DNA of 64,000 bases from Morella rubra (taxonomy: Eukaryota > Streptophyta > Magnoliopsida > Fagales > Myricaceae). The position numbers were made by a program, and so were the translations under genes. The notes under the pieces were generated by a model. That model saw nothing but the letters and a program-made list of their open reading frames with translations. It was not told the origin of the DNA and ran no database searches. This document shows positions 1 through 11,500 of this stretch, piece after piece; positions within the stretch are counted from its first letter, which is position 1, and each line of letters begins with the position of its first letter. The stretch spans positions 1,020,840-1,084,839 of the forward strand of contig CM025855.1 in assembly GCA_003952965.2 (NCBI GenBank), written 5' to 3'.

Positions 1-814
1 TTCCCAAAAATAAGTCCTATTTATACAGGGGAGAAAGCAAAACAACATTGTAATCGAGCAACTACTAATTTACCATTGATCTAACTCAAAAAGAGAACGC
101 ATCAAATGCCAAAGAACAGACACACAATGCTTTCTGCCTAGATTTGGAAAGAAACACTATAGTACAAAACATAAGCAACTGAGGGTTACACAATTACAGA
201 CCAAATATGTGGTCACTTGCACCAAATATGGCAGCATTGAACTGTCTCGTGTTCAAGTCGCTTCCGTCCAAAGCAGTACCAGAGCGATCAAGCCACTGAG
301 TTGGACCTGGGTTGTCACTCTCCTCTACCCACTCGGAGGTCATATCGATGTCATCAAAGTCCAAGGACCTGTAACCTTGACGCATGGATCAGAACCATTT
401 AGTTATCATTCCACTCATTGGAATAAAAGGAGGTATTTTAGCATCAAGCTGTTTTGTTTTCCAGAGTAATGGTGGAAACACACTAAAAGAACAAAGCAAA
501 AGTAGTAGGATCTTTGGATGTAAATGAAGACACACGTGTATCAAGCACAACTAAGATATCAGATCAGAAATGTTCAATCATTAACAAATGTATATGAAAT
601 CAGACTCCTAAGTCGCGAGAAGATTGATTAAATGTTCTATTTCTTTTAATCTTGAGTAACCTTTTTCCTTTCCTTTTAAAGTGCCAAATTCACACTCAAT
701 GGCAGTTTCAGAATTTAACTTTTCCAAATTGGATGTAATAATATTTTATCTTTACCCGCGATAACCTACACACTCCTAAATTTTAGTGGCATTTCGATCA
801 ATCTGTAAGGGCAA
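1..814 (-). pseudogene. Truncated 3' end of BED/DUF659 hAT-like gene (copy A)
   Basis: This is a relic of the same gene that is complete at 30187-33711. Minus-strand 385-194 still encodes the last ~55 residues of that protein (ending D-H-I-F-G-L-stop). Around 360-372 the copy jumps straight from that exon into intron sequence, deleting the rest of the last exon. The remainder, to about 814, is intron sequence alignable to the copies at 14360-14810 and 30940-31395. At about 814 it passes abruptly into the 3' flank of the UBA gene. The window edge cuts its left side. It has no start, no BED finger and no core domain, so it cannot make the protein. Confidence 0.85.
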
Positions 815-1105
815 ATGTATTCTTGATTCATCTTGCTATAGGGAAGCAGGTGCTTTCAATTGGAGACTAGCAAACTTTTCAAATTACAGACACTCGTGGG
901 AGGTGTGCTTTCAATCCCCTGGGAGAAGGGGAAAAAGAAACTTCTGCTTTTTTAGGCATTGTACAGAAACCATATTGTTATCTACAACCAGAATAAGGCA
1001 ACGTTCTAAAACGGAAAACACAACTGCTTGTATGAGGTTGCCACTCACTCCTATATTCTCACTCCAATATTCTTTAGTACAGATAGCAACATGTATCCAA
1101 TATTT

Positions 1106-3660
1106 TCACGTAGAACTGTTAAGGAAATGAGCCAGTGCCTTGTCTGTGTCATTATCATACATGACTAAGGCTTCGGCCACATTGCTCAATGAAAATCCCA
1201 TTTCTCGTAGAAGAGTGTAGCCATTGACAAATTCTCGCACCTAAAAAGACAGAAAAAAAGGAAACCAGTGCAACTTTAGATCTTCTGCCAGAATATTCTA
1301 ATTCTCCCAGCGGATCACCAAGTTAAGAACAAGTAGTGATAACATCTACCCTAACTAATAGGTACAGAAAAAAGGACTTCCATAAGCCAAAAACATTTCT
1401 GCAGGCATAAATCAAACGCAAACTAGTACTGGGGACATTTCCTTGCTGCAGGTAGCCTCCTAGCATGTCATAAAACCATGAATCTTTCAATTACACAACT
1501 AGGATGATATGACTTAAGAGTTACTTTCAGGGAAAAGCAAACCCGAAAGGTGGAAAGGGTAGAAAAAGGATTACAGATAACTCTGTGAAAGGAAAAACCT
1601 TTCTTCCTTTTCTGTCTTTGTCTATCAGTTTTTTAATTCCATTTGAAACTCATGACCTTGGCCGTAAAGCACAATATAATGCCGTTACAGAGATAAAAAC
1701 TCATGAGAACTTACCCCCGCCCCCCCCCCCCACCCCCCCCCGCCCGCTTAAAAAAAAAAAAAAAAAAAAAAAAGCACTCGCGTGTTACATAGATGAAGCA
1801 AAACTTCAAGACATACCTTGGTTGGATCATCTCCATAATTAGCAACAGCTTGAGGAACAGCTTCTTGGTTGAGCCCCATGGAAATATATTTGCTCACTAC
1901 AGGATCAGCAACAGACCCCTGCCATTTATAAATCGAGTTACTTCACACCTTGAGGATAGAAGCAATTATCATTTTACAAATGCTGCCCAAAGAGAAATGA
2001 CAACGTACAAGTTTTACGTAATTAACCAGTCAATAAAAATTTGATAATGAGAACTTTGCATACAGATCATTAACGAAGCTTTAGAGAAACAGTAATCATA
2101 ATTTGCTCCCTCAGGATAATTATAGAATAATTGGACACTCGGTAAATTGACTAAAAAATGCTCTTCACACACTACGATAGCATATAAAGAAACTTGGAAA
2201 AGCTGTAATAAAAGTGAACCTACCGAGGAAGATGTGGCTTCTGTAGGTCTAGATGGAAGGTTTTCCATCCCGAGCCTGCTCCAATTCTGGGTTTCCTTCT
2301 CTGCTTCAGCCAAAATTTTTCTCTCAAAATCAAAGTCAAACTGGAAATGGCTCCTGGGAATATCTCCTACTTGTTGTGACAATTGAGGCTACAAGATAAG
2401 CAAGCAAAACCTCAGCCATTTCAGACAGCATATAAAGTAACTCTTCCTCTGTCACTTCTTCTATTATGCCTTCCATAGATGATGAGATACAAAGCAACTA
2501 AAACAAAGTAATTAATGCAAACAGCTGCTCATGAGCTTGGCATTTCAAACTATAACCAAAAGTAATCAATACAGATCAGATAAAAATCAATCATGTATAG
2601 AAACTTAAAGAAAGTCTGGAAAGTGGTACCACAAAATTATTTTAATCAAGTCAAATTAGCTCAAGTAGTCAACAAAATTACCATACAACTTCATTCACTT
2701 TTATATTAGATGGTAACAACGGCGTGATTTTAACTTCATGCAAGATAAAAACGAGAAAGATTATTCGAATGGAGAACTTTGTAGTAAAGAAGTGTATCAG
2801 GTCTGATGTGGTTGTTAAGACACATAAATAACCCTCAAGTAGTTGTTAACCCACAAATAGATGGATAATGTAATCATAGAAAACAAATATACATATATAC
2901 GGGACTAAAGTCTATCGTACATGCAAAACAGGAGTATTAGCAAACAATGACAATAAAGTAATACCAATATCAACTAAAAGCATTATCATTATGTAGGTGT
3001 AATAAAAAATAGAAACCTATCCACGTAGTACTAGAAGAAGATCCTAAAAGCATCCCCGAATAATGATGGCGGTACTACACAATTGCACAATTACATGGAA
3101 AAAGCTTAAAGCAAAGGTAACAGCACTAGGAAATCAGACGAGGTCAGGATTAGCACCTAAAATCATCAATAGCAGCACAAACTAACAGCAAGTGAAAATT
3201 CCCAAAAAAATATATATTGTTCGAGATGAAATATAGAATTCTTAGGATTAGATAATGATTAGTTAACACTCAAATTTCAGCTCAAAGACAGGTGTACTGG
3301 CGATCTTACGGGAGGAGTGATCCGATATTGCGGTTTGATCGCAATCCTAATACCCAATCCTGCTGCAAAATTCCCAAACAATAATAAACAAATATAAAAA
3401 ATCCTGTTAAAACTACAAGAGAGGTTAGGAGAAGAATTAGACTCACAAGAAGAAGAGGAGGGGGCATGGTGGTGAAAAGAAGAGGCGCGATTAGTTGGGG
3501 TAGGGATGACGTTGTATCCGGGTTGGGGTTGACCGACACGGGGATAGAGCGACGGCCCGTACATAGGGTGGTTAGACGGCGCCGATGAAGTGGCAGTCCG
3601 GTACGCCGGAATTTGAGCATCGTACGATGGGCCCGTCCTTGTCCTGAAATCGTATTCCAT
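1106..3660 (-). CDS. UBA-domain protein, five exons, 222 aa (At5g53330-like)
   Basis: Exons on the minus strand are 3660-3447, 3362-3310, 2388-2224, 1918-1817 and 1240-1106. All junctions are GT-AG, phases agree, and the joined length is 669 nt (222 aa plus TGA). The N-terminal ~75 residues are low-complexity (Ser, Pro, Tyr, His rich). The middle has a conserved-looking block R-I-T-P-P ... V-G-D-I-P-R-S. The C-terminus has two consecutive UBA-like helical repeats, about residues 148-178 (M-G-L) and 186-221 (M-G-F). UBA domains bind ubiquitin, so a ubiquitin-recognition role is likely; the exact process is unknown. Length and layout match the single-copy plant family I recall as At5g53330 (recalled, not checked). 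A GA-rich tract (3706-3740) lies upstream of the start, and a LINE has landed about 160 bp upstream. Confidence 0.88.
1714..1773. repeat. C-tract followed by A-tract in UBA-gene intron 4
   Basis: A nearly pure cytosine run (1714-1746, interrupted by single A or G) is followed by about 24 adenines. In the minus-strand transcript this reads as a U-run followed by a long G-run beginning roughly 45 nt after the exon-4 donor. Long G-runs can form quadruplexes. Run lengths are prone to assembly error. Confidence 0.9.
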
Positions 3661-3816
3661 CTCGACAGACGGATTGCTGCAGGGGCGAGAAACAAAAGAC
3701 CACTTGAGCAGAGACAGAGAGAGAGACAGAGAGAGAGAGAAGGGAGGATGGATACGTGATAGGTGGGATTGCCGCGTTGGACCTCTTCGCCCTTAGCAAG
3801 CAATTTTATTGAATTG

Positions 3817-4855
3817 AATAGAAGTTGTCCCTTGTGTAAATCCCAAGACGAAACAGCCACTCATTTATTTTTGGGATGTTCGATTTGTCAAATTCTGTTG
3901 AAAACCGGCCCCTGGTCCTTGGTGACCGAAAGGATGGCTCAGTTCCCCATTCATACTTGGATTAAGTCCCTGCTCAACAAATCAACTCTCCCCTGTACTG
4001 TACGTGAAGAATGGGCTTCTTTGATGCTGGCGGTGACTATTACAATCGACACTATATGGAATCTGAGAAATAGAATTGTCCATGAGGGCAAGGAACTGGA
4101 TCCCCCGGAGTTGATTCGTTCTATACATAGGCGCCATCATGTACATCTTGAGGCTTGGCACTTAATGGAGGAGCCCTCTGCCATCAGCTGGCAACCACCT
4201 TCTGTTGGTGCTGTGAAGATTAATTTTGATATTTCAGTTAAAGAGAATTGGTTAAGTGCTGCAGCAGTTTGTAGGGATTACCAGGGTGCAATCCTAAAGG
4301 TTAAACTCAGCAAGGGGCCACAATCTTCTTAAAGGGGAAGCTAGAGCTGCTCGGCTTGCATGTTCTTTGGCCGCTGAGTATGGTGACAGTGAAGTTATTA
4401 TTGAAGGAGATGCGCAAATTCTAGTACGTCAGGTTCTGGATTTTGAGCATGAACCTGATTGGCTTATAGCAGGCGAGGTGCACACTATAAGGGCCCTTTT
4501 GCAGACGAATCCCAGATGGACTTTTCACTGGGTACCGCGAGAGAGCAATGATATGGCTCACCAACTAGCTAGATAGGGTCTTCAATTTGTACAGCCGGTT
4601 GTTTTAGAAGCTGGCGATATTCCTATGGCTATTGATTCTTGTGATGACTCTGCTGCTTTTAGCCGAGTCCGGATTTAATATAGTGTTGGGCAAATCAAAA
4701 TTTTAATCTTTAAAATTTTATCATCATTACAATTATTTCTCTTCCTTAACTTTTTTACAAATTTTTTTTACTTTTATATTCTCTCTTCACTTTTTAACAA
4801 CTCCTAAAATTTTGTTCCCAACCACTAGAGTAAGAAAAAAAAACAAATAGAAGTT
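3817..4855 (+). mobile_element. 5'-truncated LINE (L1-type) with 10-bp target-site duplication
   Basis: The insert 3827-4845 is bounded by direct copies of AATAGAAGTT (3817-3826 and 4846-4855). It ends in an A-rich tail just before the right copy, as expected for target-primed reverse transcription. It encodes the C-terminal end of a plant L1 ORF2: a zinc-binding region (C-P-L-C ... H-L-F-L-G-C) and an RNase H-like domain (E-G-D-A-Q near 4400, W-V-P-R-E-S-N-D-M-A-H near 4540). The reading frame has one frameshift near 4320 and an in-frame TAG at the end of the conserved region, and would otherwise stop at 4678. The paralogous sequence at 28530-28560 lacks the insert. It sits just upstream of the UBA gene. 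Confidence 0.85.
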
Positions 4856-6080
4856 ACAACACGTGCAATACAGAAACGGGTTATAGGCCCATCAAATACT
4901 GATCTAAAAACCAGAGGCTAAAGGCGGATCCAAAGACCTGGAGACTCAACTTAGGCCCAATGGCCCAGGCCCAATTTAGTTAGATAAACCGGCGAGGTAA
5001 GAGTCATACCATAGGCAAAATACATCAGACAGAGAAATAATTACCCAAAAAAAAAATTCTAATGAAAAATAAAAAAAATAATCCTATCACCTCTCACAAT
5101 GTACTTTACTTAAGCTGTGAGGATGAATACAATCGTCCAAACAAGTACCCAAGTTTGGTATTGGCCTTGACATTTAGCATGCATAATGCAAAATCAAAAA
5201 ATTACAAAGGAGTCTAATCCCATTTGTTTCCACCACTTGGTCCAACATTCAACCGTATGTATTCAGTGGGGCTAATGGACTCTCTCAGTGGCTGAAGGTT
5301 AAAAGACCGCCTTTCTATTCATATACAATTGACTTTTGCATTAAAAACTTATTTAAAACATAACGGAATAAACTTTCTATCCAGACACCTAAATCATGCG
5401 TCTATTCCGATAATCATAATTTTTAAAGAGAACAACAACTCTCCTCCGTTGATTTGTTATACTTGTTAAAGAGTCAAAACCATAACCTATACTTATTTGA
5501 TGTTCAAACAAAGATATGTCCAGTTCAGTTATATAGGGCCATCCTTTGCTGCCATAGAGCAAAAGACAAGGCCACATCCTCACTGGAAAAGATGGCGTCT
5601 TTCAACATTGGACCCCAACATATATATCATCTCAAACTAATTAAAAAGTTCTTTTTACTCTTGTGACTATAATTCAATTATGGATTTTTCCCTTCAGCAT
5701 CGTCACTAAGTCTAAATAGTTACTGGCGAGTTTTAAAACAATTTTTTTTTTTTTTTATTGTATTTGGATTTTATATGTTGCTCATACAGCAACTACACAA
5801 GGTCAGCAATATTCCAGAGTACAACAACTCCTTCAGATTGATCAACACAGCGGTGAACTTTTAATTATTATTTTTGTATAGTAAAAAACAATAGGAGGCA
5901 GTGATGAGAAGTAGCGATTCTCTCTAGGCATAACTATAATATTTGGTACCTACGAGGAAACTACTCAAGCAATAACTAGACTGATTCATGCTGACACAAG
6001 GAACATTAGACGTTATTGCAAGGACCGAGCCATTGCCTTACTCTAGCCCCACTGAGAAATCAAGCACGAAGACGCATCCA
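4856..6080. other. Non-coding spacer between UBA gene and RLP1 5' flank
   Basis: The first ~50 bases match the UBA-gene upstream sequence also present at 28555-28605. The rest is AT-rich with no ORF showing protein-like composition or recognisable domain. I see no gene here. Confidence 0.6.
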
Positions 6081-6120
6081 CTCCCTCTTGAGTGACTTAC
6101 AATATATATGGAGTAGTGGA

Positions 6121-6363
6121 GTGGTGTTTAAGTGATTTAGAAGAAAAAGAAAAAGAAAAAATTATTACTGAAGTGTCAAAATTTTAAAATGGTTAAAATT
6201 TTGAAATATAAGAGTTAATAAAAAATAAAGATAATTTATGAGAATCGATAAAAAAAAATAAAGAAAAAAAATATTTAAATAAATATTATAATAAAAAAAT
6301 AATTTAATAAAAAAAGTGAGGTTATTTTAAAATTATTAAAATTTTAAAGTCTCAAACATCACC
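6121..6363. mobile_element. AT-rich MITE-like element (also at 21275-21468)
   Basis: The ends are imperfect inverted repeats (GTGGTGTTTAAGT at the left, CTCAAACATCACC at the right; the unit-2 copy ends ACTCAAACACCACC). The interior is A/T-only-like sequence. It is shared by both RLP 5' flanks, so it predates the duplication. No target duplication is clear, and the superfamily is not assigned. Confidence 0.45.
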
Positions 6364-6645
6364 TCTAATTTTGAACCTTGAAAATCTAAATCACACATGA
6401 GGTCTTATCATTGGCCCGGCACCCTCAACTAAGCTGAACTCTTACATGGAAGTAATAAGTAAGGCACGCACGGTCACCACACACGTTATATTAGTGTAAA
6501 TTTTCCAGTGGAAAAGTCTTCGTCTTCTTAGATGAATCTATACGGTACTACGAAATTTGCGGAATAGCTGCGATAACACAAATCAGAAGTGTCTTATGTC
6601 CTTTTCGTCAGAAAATTCTCCTCGATATTTATGGTGGTATCCTTA

Positions 6646-6841
6646 ACCTCGAGTGTTTGTTTATTAAAACTTTAAAGAATATTTTTAAAATTTTACGAAT
6701 CTTTTTAATGTTTAAATTTATTAAAATTTTTAAAAAATATAAAAAATATATATAAAAATATAAAATTTATCAAAATTTATGAAATATATTTAATGTGATA
6801 AAAATTTTAAACCTCAAAAAATTAAACAAACAAACGCCCCC
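6646..6841. mobile_element. Small MITE inserted only in unit 1
   Basis: Relative to 21740-21770 in unit 2, unit 1 has about 196 extra AT-rich bases. Both ends carry a GTTTGTTT-type inverted terminal sequence, and TTA flanks each side (6643-6645 and 6842-6844). A 3-bp TTA duplication suggests a PIF/Harbinger (Tourist-like) MITE, but the termini are imperfect. Confidence 0.5.
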
Positions 6842-7065
6842 TTACTCTTCGTATGAATGCCTATTCAACTGGAGAAAAGTAGTTTGACTAACAGAGTCCA
6901 GTTATGATCCCAAATGCCTGCGATTGAAGAAAAGTATTTTGAATAATGGAGTCCATTTATTATCCCAAGCCACCGGTGAAAGAGACTTAAACCCGAAACT
7001 CTACGAGGATGGCCATCTATCCAATGAATAGAAGCGAAACCGTTTCTGTCACTCCTCCGTGTTCA

Positions 7066-8013
7066 ATAAAAGAAGGCTAAATTAGTTCGCACGTCTCTAA
7101 GATTTGACCTTTTCTCAGTTTGATCCTCAGGGTTCAATTTTTCCTAAATGAATCCCTGGGGTGAGTACCAATTACCAAATAGATCCTAGCGTCAACTTTT
7201 GGACGGAAATGCACACGTGGCTAACGGTTTACACGTGGGCACTGACAGTTAGATTTTAAAAAAAAATCTCACCCAATCGCAATGTGACACGTGCCATACA
7301 ATAAATAAAAATAAAAAATATTTTTTTAAAAAAATAAAAAAATCTAAAATCTAAAATCTAAAAAAAAAAAAAAAAAAAAAACTCGGATCGGGGGAGACCC
7401 CCGATCCTTTCCTGGTGGAGGGGTCACGGTGGAGGCCCCTCCACCGGCCCATGTTGGCCGCCCAGAACTGGGCGGCCAACGGAGGGAGGAGGATCCCTCC
7501 TCCTCCCCGGGCGGCGCTCAGGGGTGGCTGGGGGACCTCCCCCATCCCGCAACCGCTGTTGAGGGATGGGGGAGGTCCCCCAACCGCCCCAGAGCCGGGC
7601 GGTGTTCCCTCCTCCGCTGGCCGCCCAGTTCTGGGCGGCCAGCATGGGCCGGTGGAGGGGCCTCCACCGTGACCCCTCCACCGGGAAAGGATCGGGGGTC
7701 TCCCCCAATCCAGGTTTTTTTTTTTTTTTAGATTTATTTTTTTTTAAAAAATATATATATTTTTTTTATTTTTATTTATTGTATGACACGTGTCACATTG
7801 CGATTGGGCGAGATTTTTAAAAAAAATCCAGCTGTCAGTGCCCACGTGTAAACCGTTAGCCACGTGTGCATTTCCGTTCAAAAGTTGACACAGGATCTAT
7901 TTGGTAATTGGTACTCACCCCAGGGATGCATTTAGGAAAAATTAAACCCTGAGGACCAAACTGGAAAAAGGTCAAATTCCAGAGACGTATAGAGTAATTT
8001 AGCCATAAAAGAA
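7066..8013. mobile_element. Foldback Mutator-like element with 9-bp target-site duplication
   Basis: The element spans 7075-8004. It is flanked by identical 9-bp direct repeats ATAAAAGAA (7066-7074 and 8005-8013). Its two halves are inverted copies along almost the whole length, starting GGCTAAATTA at the left and ending TAATTTAGCC at the right, with the centre near 7540. The middle 350 bp is very GC-rich and contains smaller nested palindromes. A 9-bp duplication is the signature of Mutator-superfamily insertion. There is no transposase; the GC-rich ORFs here are palindrome artefacts. It lies about 600 bp upstream of the RLP1 start. Confidence 0.85.
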
Positions 8014-8538
8014 AGAGAAAGATGACAATATCCTTAAAATTCATCTTTTCTCTCTATCCTGTGCGTTCAAAATTTGTCAAAAAAATGGGGGGGAAAAAAA
8101 AAACAAACCGAAGAGAATTTTTACATTTTAAAAAGCTGAATTCCTCTAATTGAAGTGACAAATACGGCACTGCCCTCGTCAGCACCCATTTCTTAGTCCT
8201 TTGGAGATGACTGTTGCCTGTCATGGTGTGACATTCTAGGGCAAAAAGCAGTCATCTTTCTTTATTGTATGTTTTGGTTCATGAGTCACGACGCTAATCC
8301 CGCGTCAGATTATCTTCGTATATAATTTTCAATGTGACTGACCATTGAGGAGGAAATTTCCGTCCCTCCTGTTTGCATCCGTCAATTATGAGCATTATGT
8401 TTATTTTCTTCCGACCATAAACGCTGATCTTCTCATTGGAAGGGACAGGGATGACCCAGGTGAGACTCTTCTAGCGCATTTGTCTTGGTATTCTCCTTTT
8501 TTTTTTTTCTTTTTTTTTTTTTTGTGTTGACGGACCAT
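8014..8538. other. RLP1 proximal 5' flank
   Basis: No gene is visible. The segment 8240-8325 matches 21900-21985 upstream of RLP2. The remainder is unit-1 specific, with a T-rich run at 8498-8524. Confidence 0.6.
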
Positions 8539-8546
8539 TATAAAAT
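8539..8546 (+). promoter_or_regulatory. TATA-like box of RLP1
   Basis: TATAAAAT lies 47 bp upstream of the RLP1 ATG, in the context GACGGACCATTATAAAATGA. That context is also conserved upstream of RLP2. This is a positional inference only. Confidence 0.45.
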
Positions 8547-8592
8547 GAACCGCGGAGTTGACAGACCTTATTCATTTCTGGAGAGCCAAAAG

Positions 8593-11500
8593 ATGAAAGG
8601 CGATTGTGTCGAATGTTTTATTATTCTTGAATTCCTGTGTGCAGGAATTACAATTGGCTTTGAAGTAAACGTGCAAATTTCTCAGGAAGAAAGACAAGCA
8701 CTCCTCAAATTCAAACATGGCCTTCTGGATCCTGACAATCTGTTGGCTTCTTAGGATGGTCTGGAAGATTGCTGCAAATGGAAAGGAATCGGATGCAGCA
8801 ACCAAACAGGTCATGTGATCCAGCTTGATCTCTCTCATAATATGTTTTATACCCCGAATCTACAAGGTGAGATAAGCTTTTCCATACTTGGGTTGCAACA
8901 TTTGACATACCTGGACTTAAGTTCCAACAATTTTAGCGGCAAAACCCTTCCAGCGTTCCTTGGATCATTCCCAAAGTTGCAATATCTCTCTCTTTCCTAC
9001 ACCAATATATCTGGAGCCATTCCCCGACAGCTTGGAAATCTATCAACCTTAGTTTATCTAGATCTTTCCGGGAACTATAAATTGACTGAGGCCCATAACC
9101 TCGATTGGCTCTCTCAGCTTTACTCTCTGGAAAAATTGGACATGGCCGGCGTCAACCTCAGCCAGGCAGTCAATTGGCCAGATAAGGTTAACAGGCTTCG
9201 TTCTATAATAGACTTTCATCTAGCTTACTGTCAGCTCTCCATGCCAATGCCTCCTGTGCTTGCCAATGCTAATTCTTCATCGACACTTACATCCCTCGAT
9301 CTTTCTTCCAATTATCTCAGTTCCTCAATATTCCCCTGGCTATTCAATTATACAAGCCTTGTTGATCTTATGCTGAATTATAATGAGTTACGAGGTCCAA
9401 TTCCCGATGCTTTTGGCAGAATGAATTCTCTTTGAACTCTTTGGCTCCATGATAATCAACTTGAAGGAGGCGTTCCAAAATCCTTTTGGAATCTCTGTAC
9501 TCTAAGTTCATTGGATCTTGGACATAACAATCTCAGTGGGCAGCTTTCCGAATTTATGAGTAGTACATCAGGGTGTATGGCGGACTCTCTGGGGCTTTTG
9601 TATTTAGATAAGAATAAATTCACAGGGCCGTTGCCTGATAACTATGGAAACATGTCCAATCTAATCGTGTTGAGCGTTGTTGGGAACTTTTTGGAAGGTG
9701 TAGTCTCCGAAACCCATTTTTCAAATCTCTCAAAACTACAGGATTTATTTCTTGGATCCAATTCTCTGAGTTTGAACTTCAGCTTTGCATGGAAACCCCC
9801 ATTCCAACTGGATACGATACAGCTGGGGTCTTGCAAAATGGGACCGGCGTTCCCGAAATGGCTTCAAAGCCAAAATCATTTCACTTCGCTTGATATATCT
9901 GATGCTGGAATTTCTGATACTGTTCCTGCTTGGTTTTGGGACATAACTCCCAGGTTATATTATCTAAATATGTCTTGGAACCAGCTACATGGAAAAGTGC
10001 CCGGTTTATCATCACCAAAAGTTGCCGCTATTACCAACAATATAGATTTGAGCCACAACCTTTTCGAGGGTTCAATACCACCTTTTCCTTCAAATGTGGG
10101 AGCAATATTCCTATCGAGCAATAGGTTTTCCGGGTCAATTTCGTTTCTTTGTGCACTCACTAAGGGGTTATTGAATGCTTTAGAACTCTCAAACAATATG
10201 TTATCAGGAGATCTTCCTGATTGCTGGATCCACTTCAAACAGTTATGTGTTCTTAGCTTGTCCAACAACGACTTGTCTGGAGAAATACCGAGCTCCATGG
10301 GTTCCCTCATCTTGATTCAGATCTTACTTTTTTTTTTTTTGCTGAATAAGATCGCATCCAATTAAAAAAGGAACAAGCACGCGTATCACAAAACCGGATA
10401 TGCTTGGGAATAAAAAGAGCAGAAAAACTCCCTACACAACCAGAACTCGCCGCCCAAGCCGCAAGACCGTGGGCTAAGCGATTACACTTTCTAGGCACCC
10501 ACGCAACCCGCCACTCCCTAAACTCTAGCAAACCAGCACGAATCGTCTCAACCGACGAGGCTATACACCAGCTAGGTGGCGACAAAGATAGGACCTCTTT
10601 GTAAAGCACAAGAGAATCACATTTGAACACAACCTTAGCCCACTTCCGTTCACGAGCCAACAAAATCGCCTCAAGCAAAGCACAAGCCTCCTCAACCAGC
10701 GGGTCCATAGCAGCAAATAGTTCCATGTAAGCCATACAGAAGGAATTGCGAGAATCTTGAACCGAGATAGTTATGTATGACCCATTTGAACGAATAGCAA
10801 CGTCCGTATTCAACTTCAACCACCCCAAAGGAGGTGGGCACCACGTCAGTACACCGAGACCACCCTTATTGATCCAAGCGGAAGCATGTTCAGAAAAGCT
10901 TCTGCGGACAGACACCACCAGCTCATCCACATCCACTGCCACCTGATCATGAAGAACACGGTTCCGCAAAAACCAAATGCAATCAATAACAATAGCAGCA
11001 TTGAGAGCAAAGGCATTAAGGCTACCTTTGCTTACTGCCAAAATCCGGTCCGCGTTGAGCACAGTGTTGATCAGCTCCCCCGGAGTCTCCAAATTCAGCG
11101 AATCCATAGGAATAGCCCATGGAGACTCCCTCCATGCTATTGCTGCTACACTACTACAGCTGACGAATAAATGCATAGTGTCTTCAGGACGTTGCTGACA
11201 AAGAGGACAAAGGAAAGCATCATTATCAACACAGTGGAGAAGCCTCCCTAAACTGCCTCTGGTTTTGATGGCCCCCGAAGCTACTTTCCAAAGGGTCAGT
11301 TTGAGACGATCCTGTAGTGGTAACTTCCATAGTTTTTCCCAAGTCCCAGCGTCCAGCACAGAACACTCGGGAGCTCTTCTGATCTGCGCATTCACCACTA
11401 CTGACTTGACTGAGAACAACCCACTCCTTTCCTTAGTCCAAATCCATTTGTCAACCAGAGAGGGGTTCGGCACAGGCATCCTAAGAATGGCCTCCACCGA

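Larger units (their letters stand above)
6081..7010. repeat. Duplicated RLP 5' flank, copy 1
   Basis: This stretch aligns to 21241-21890 upstream of the intact receptor gene. Examples are the CTCTTGAGTGACTT start, the block containing CACCACACACGTTAT, and TTTATTATCCCAAGCCAC near the end. Copy 1 additionally contains the small insert at 6646-6841. Confidence 0.8.

Noticed and set aside
3763-3826. Apparent N-terminal extension of the LINE ORF
   Set aside because: These bases are UBA-gene upstream sequence left of the target duplication; the fused frame is accidental.
7351-7731. Overlapping Pro/Gly/Arg-rich ORFs of up to 100 codons on both strands
   Set aside because: They lie in the GC-rich palindromic core of the foldback element and mirror each other. 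No start context, domain or conservation.
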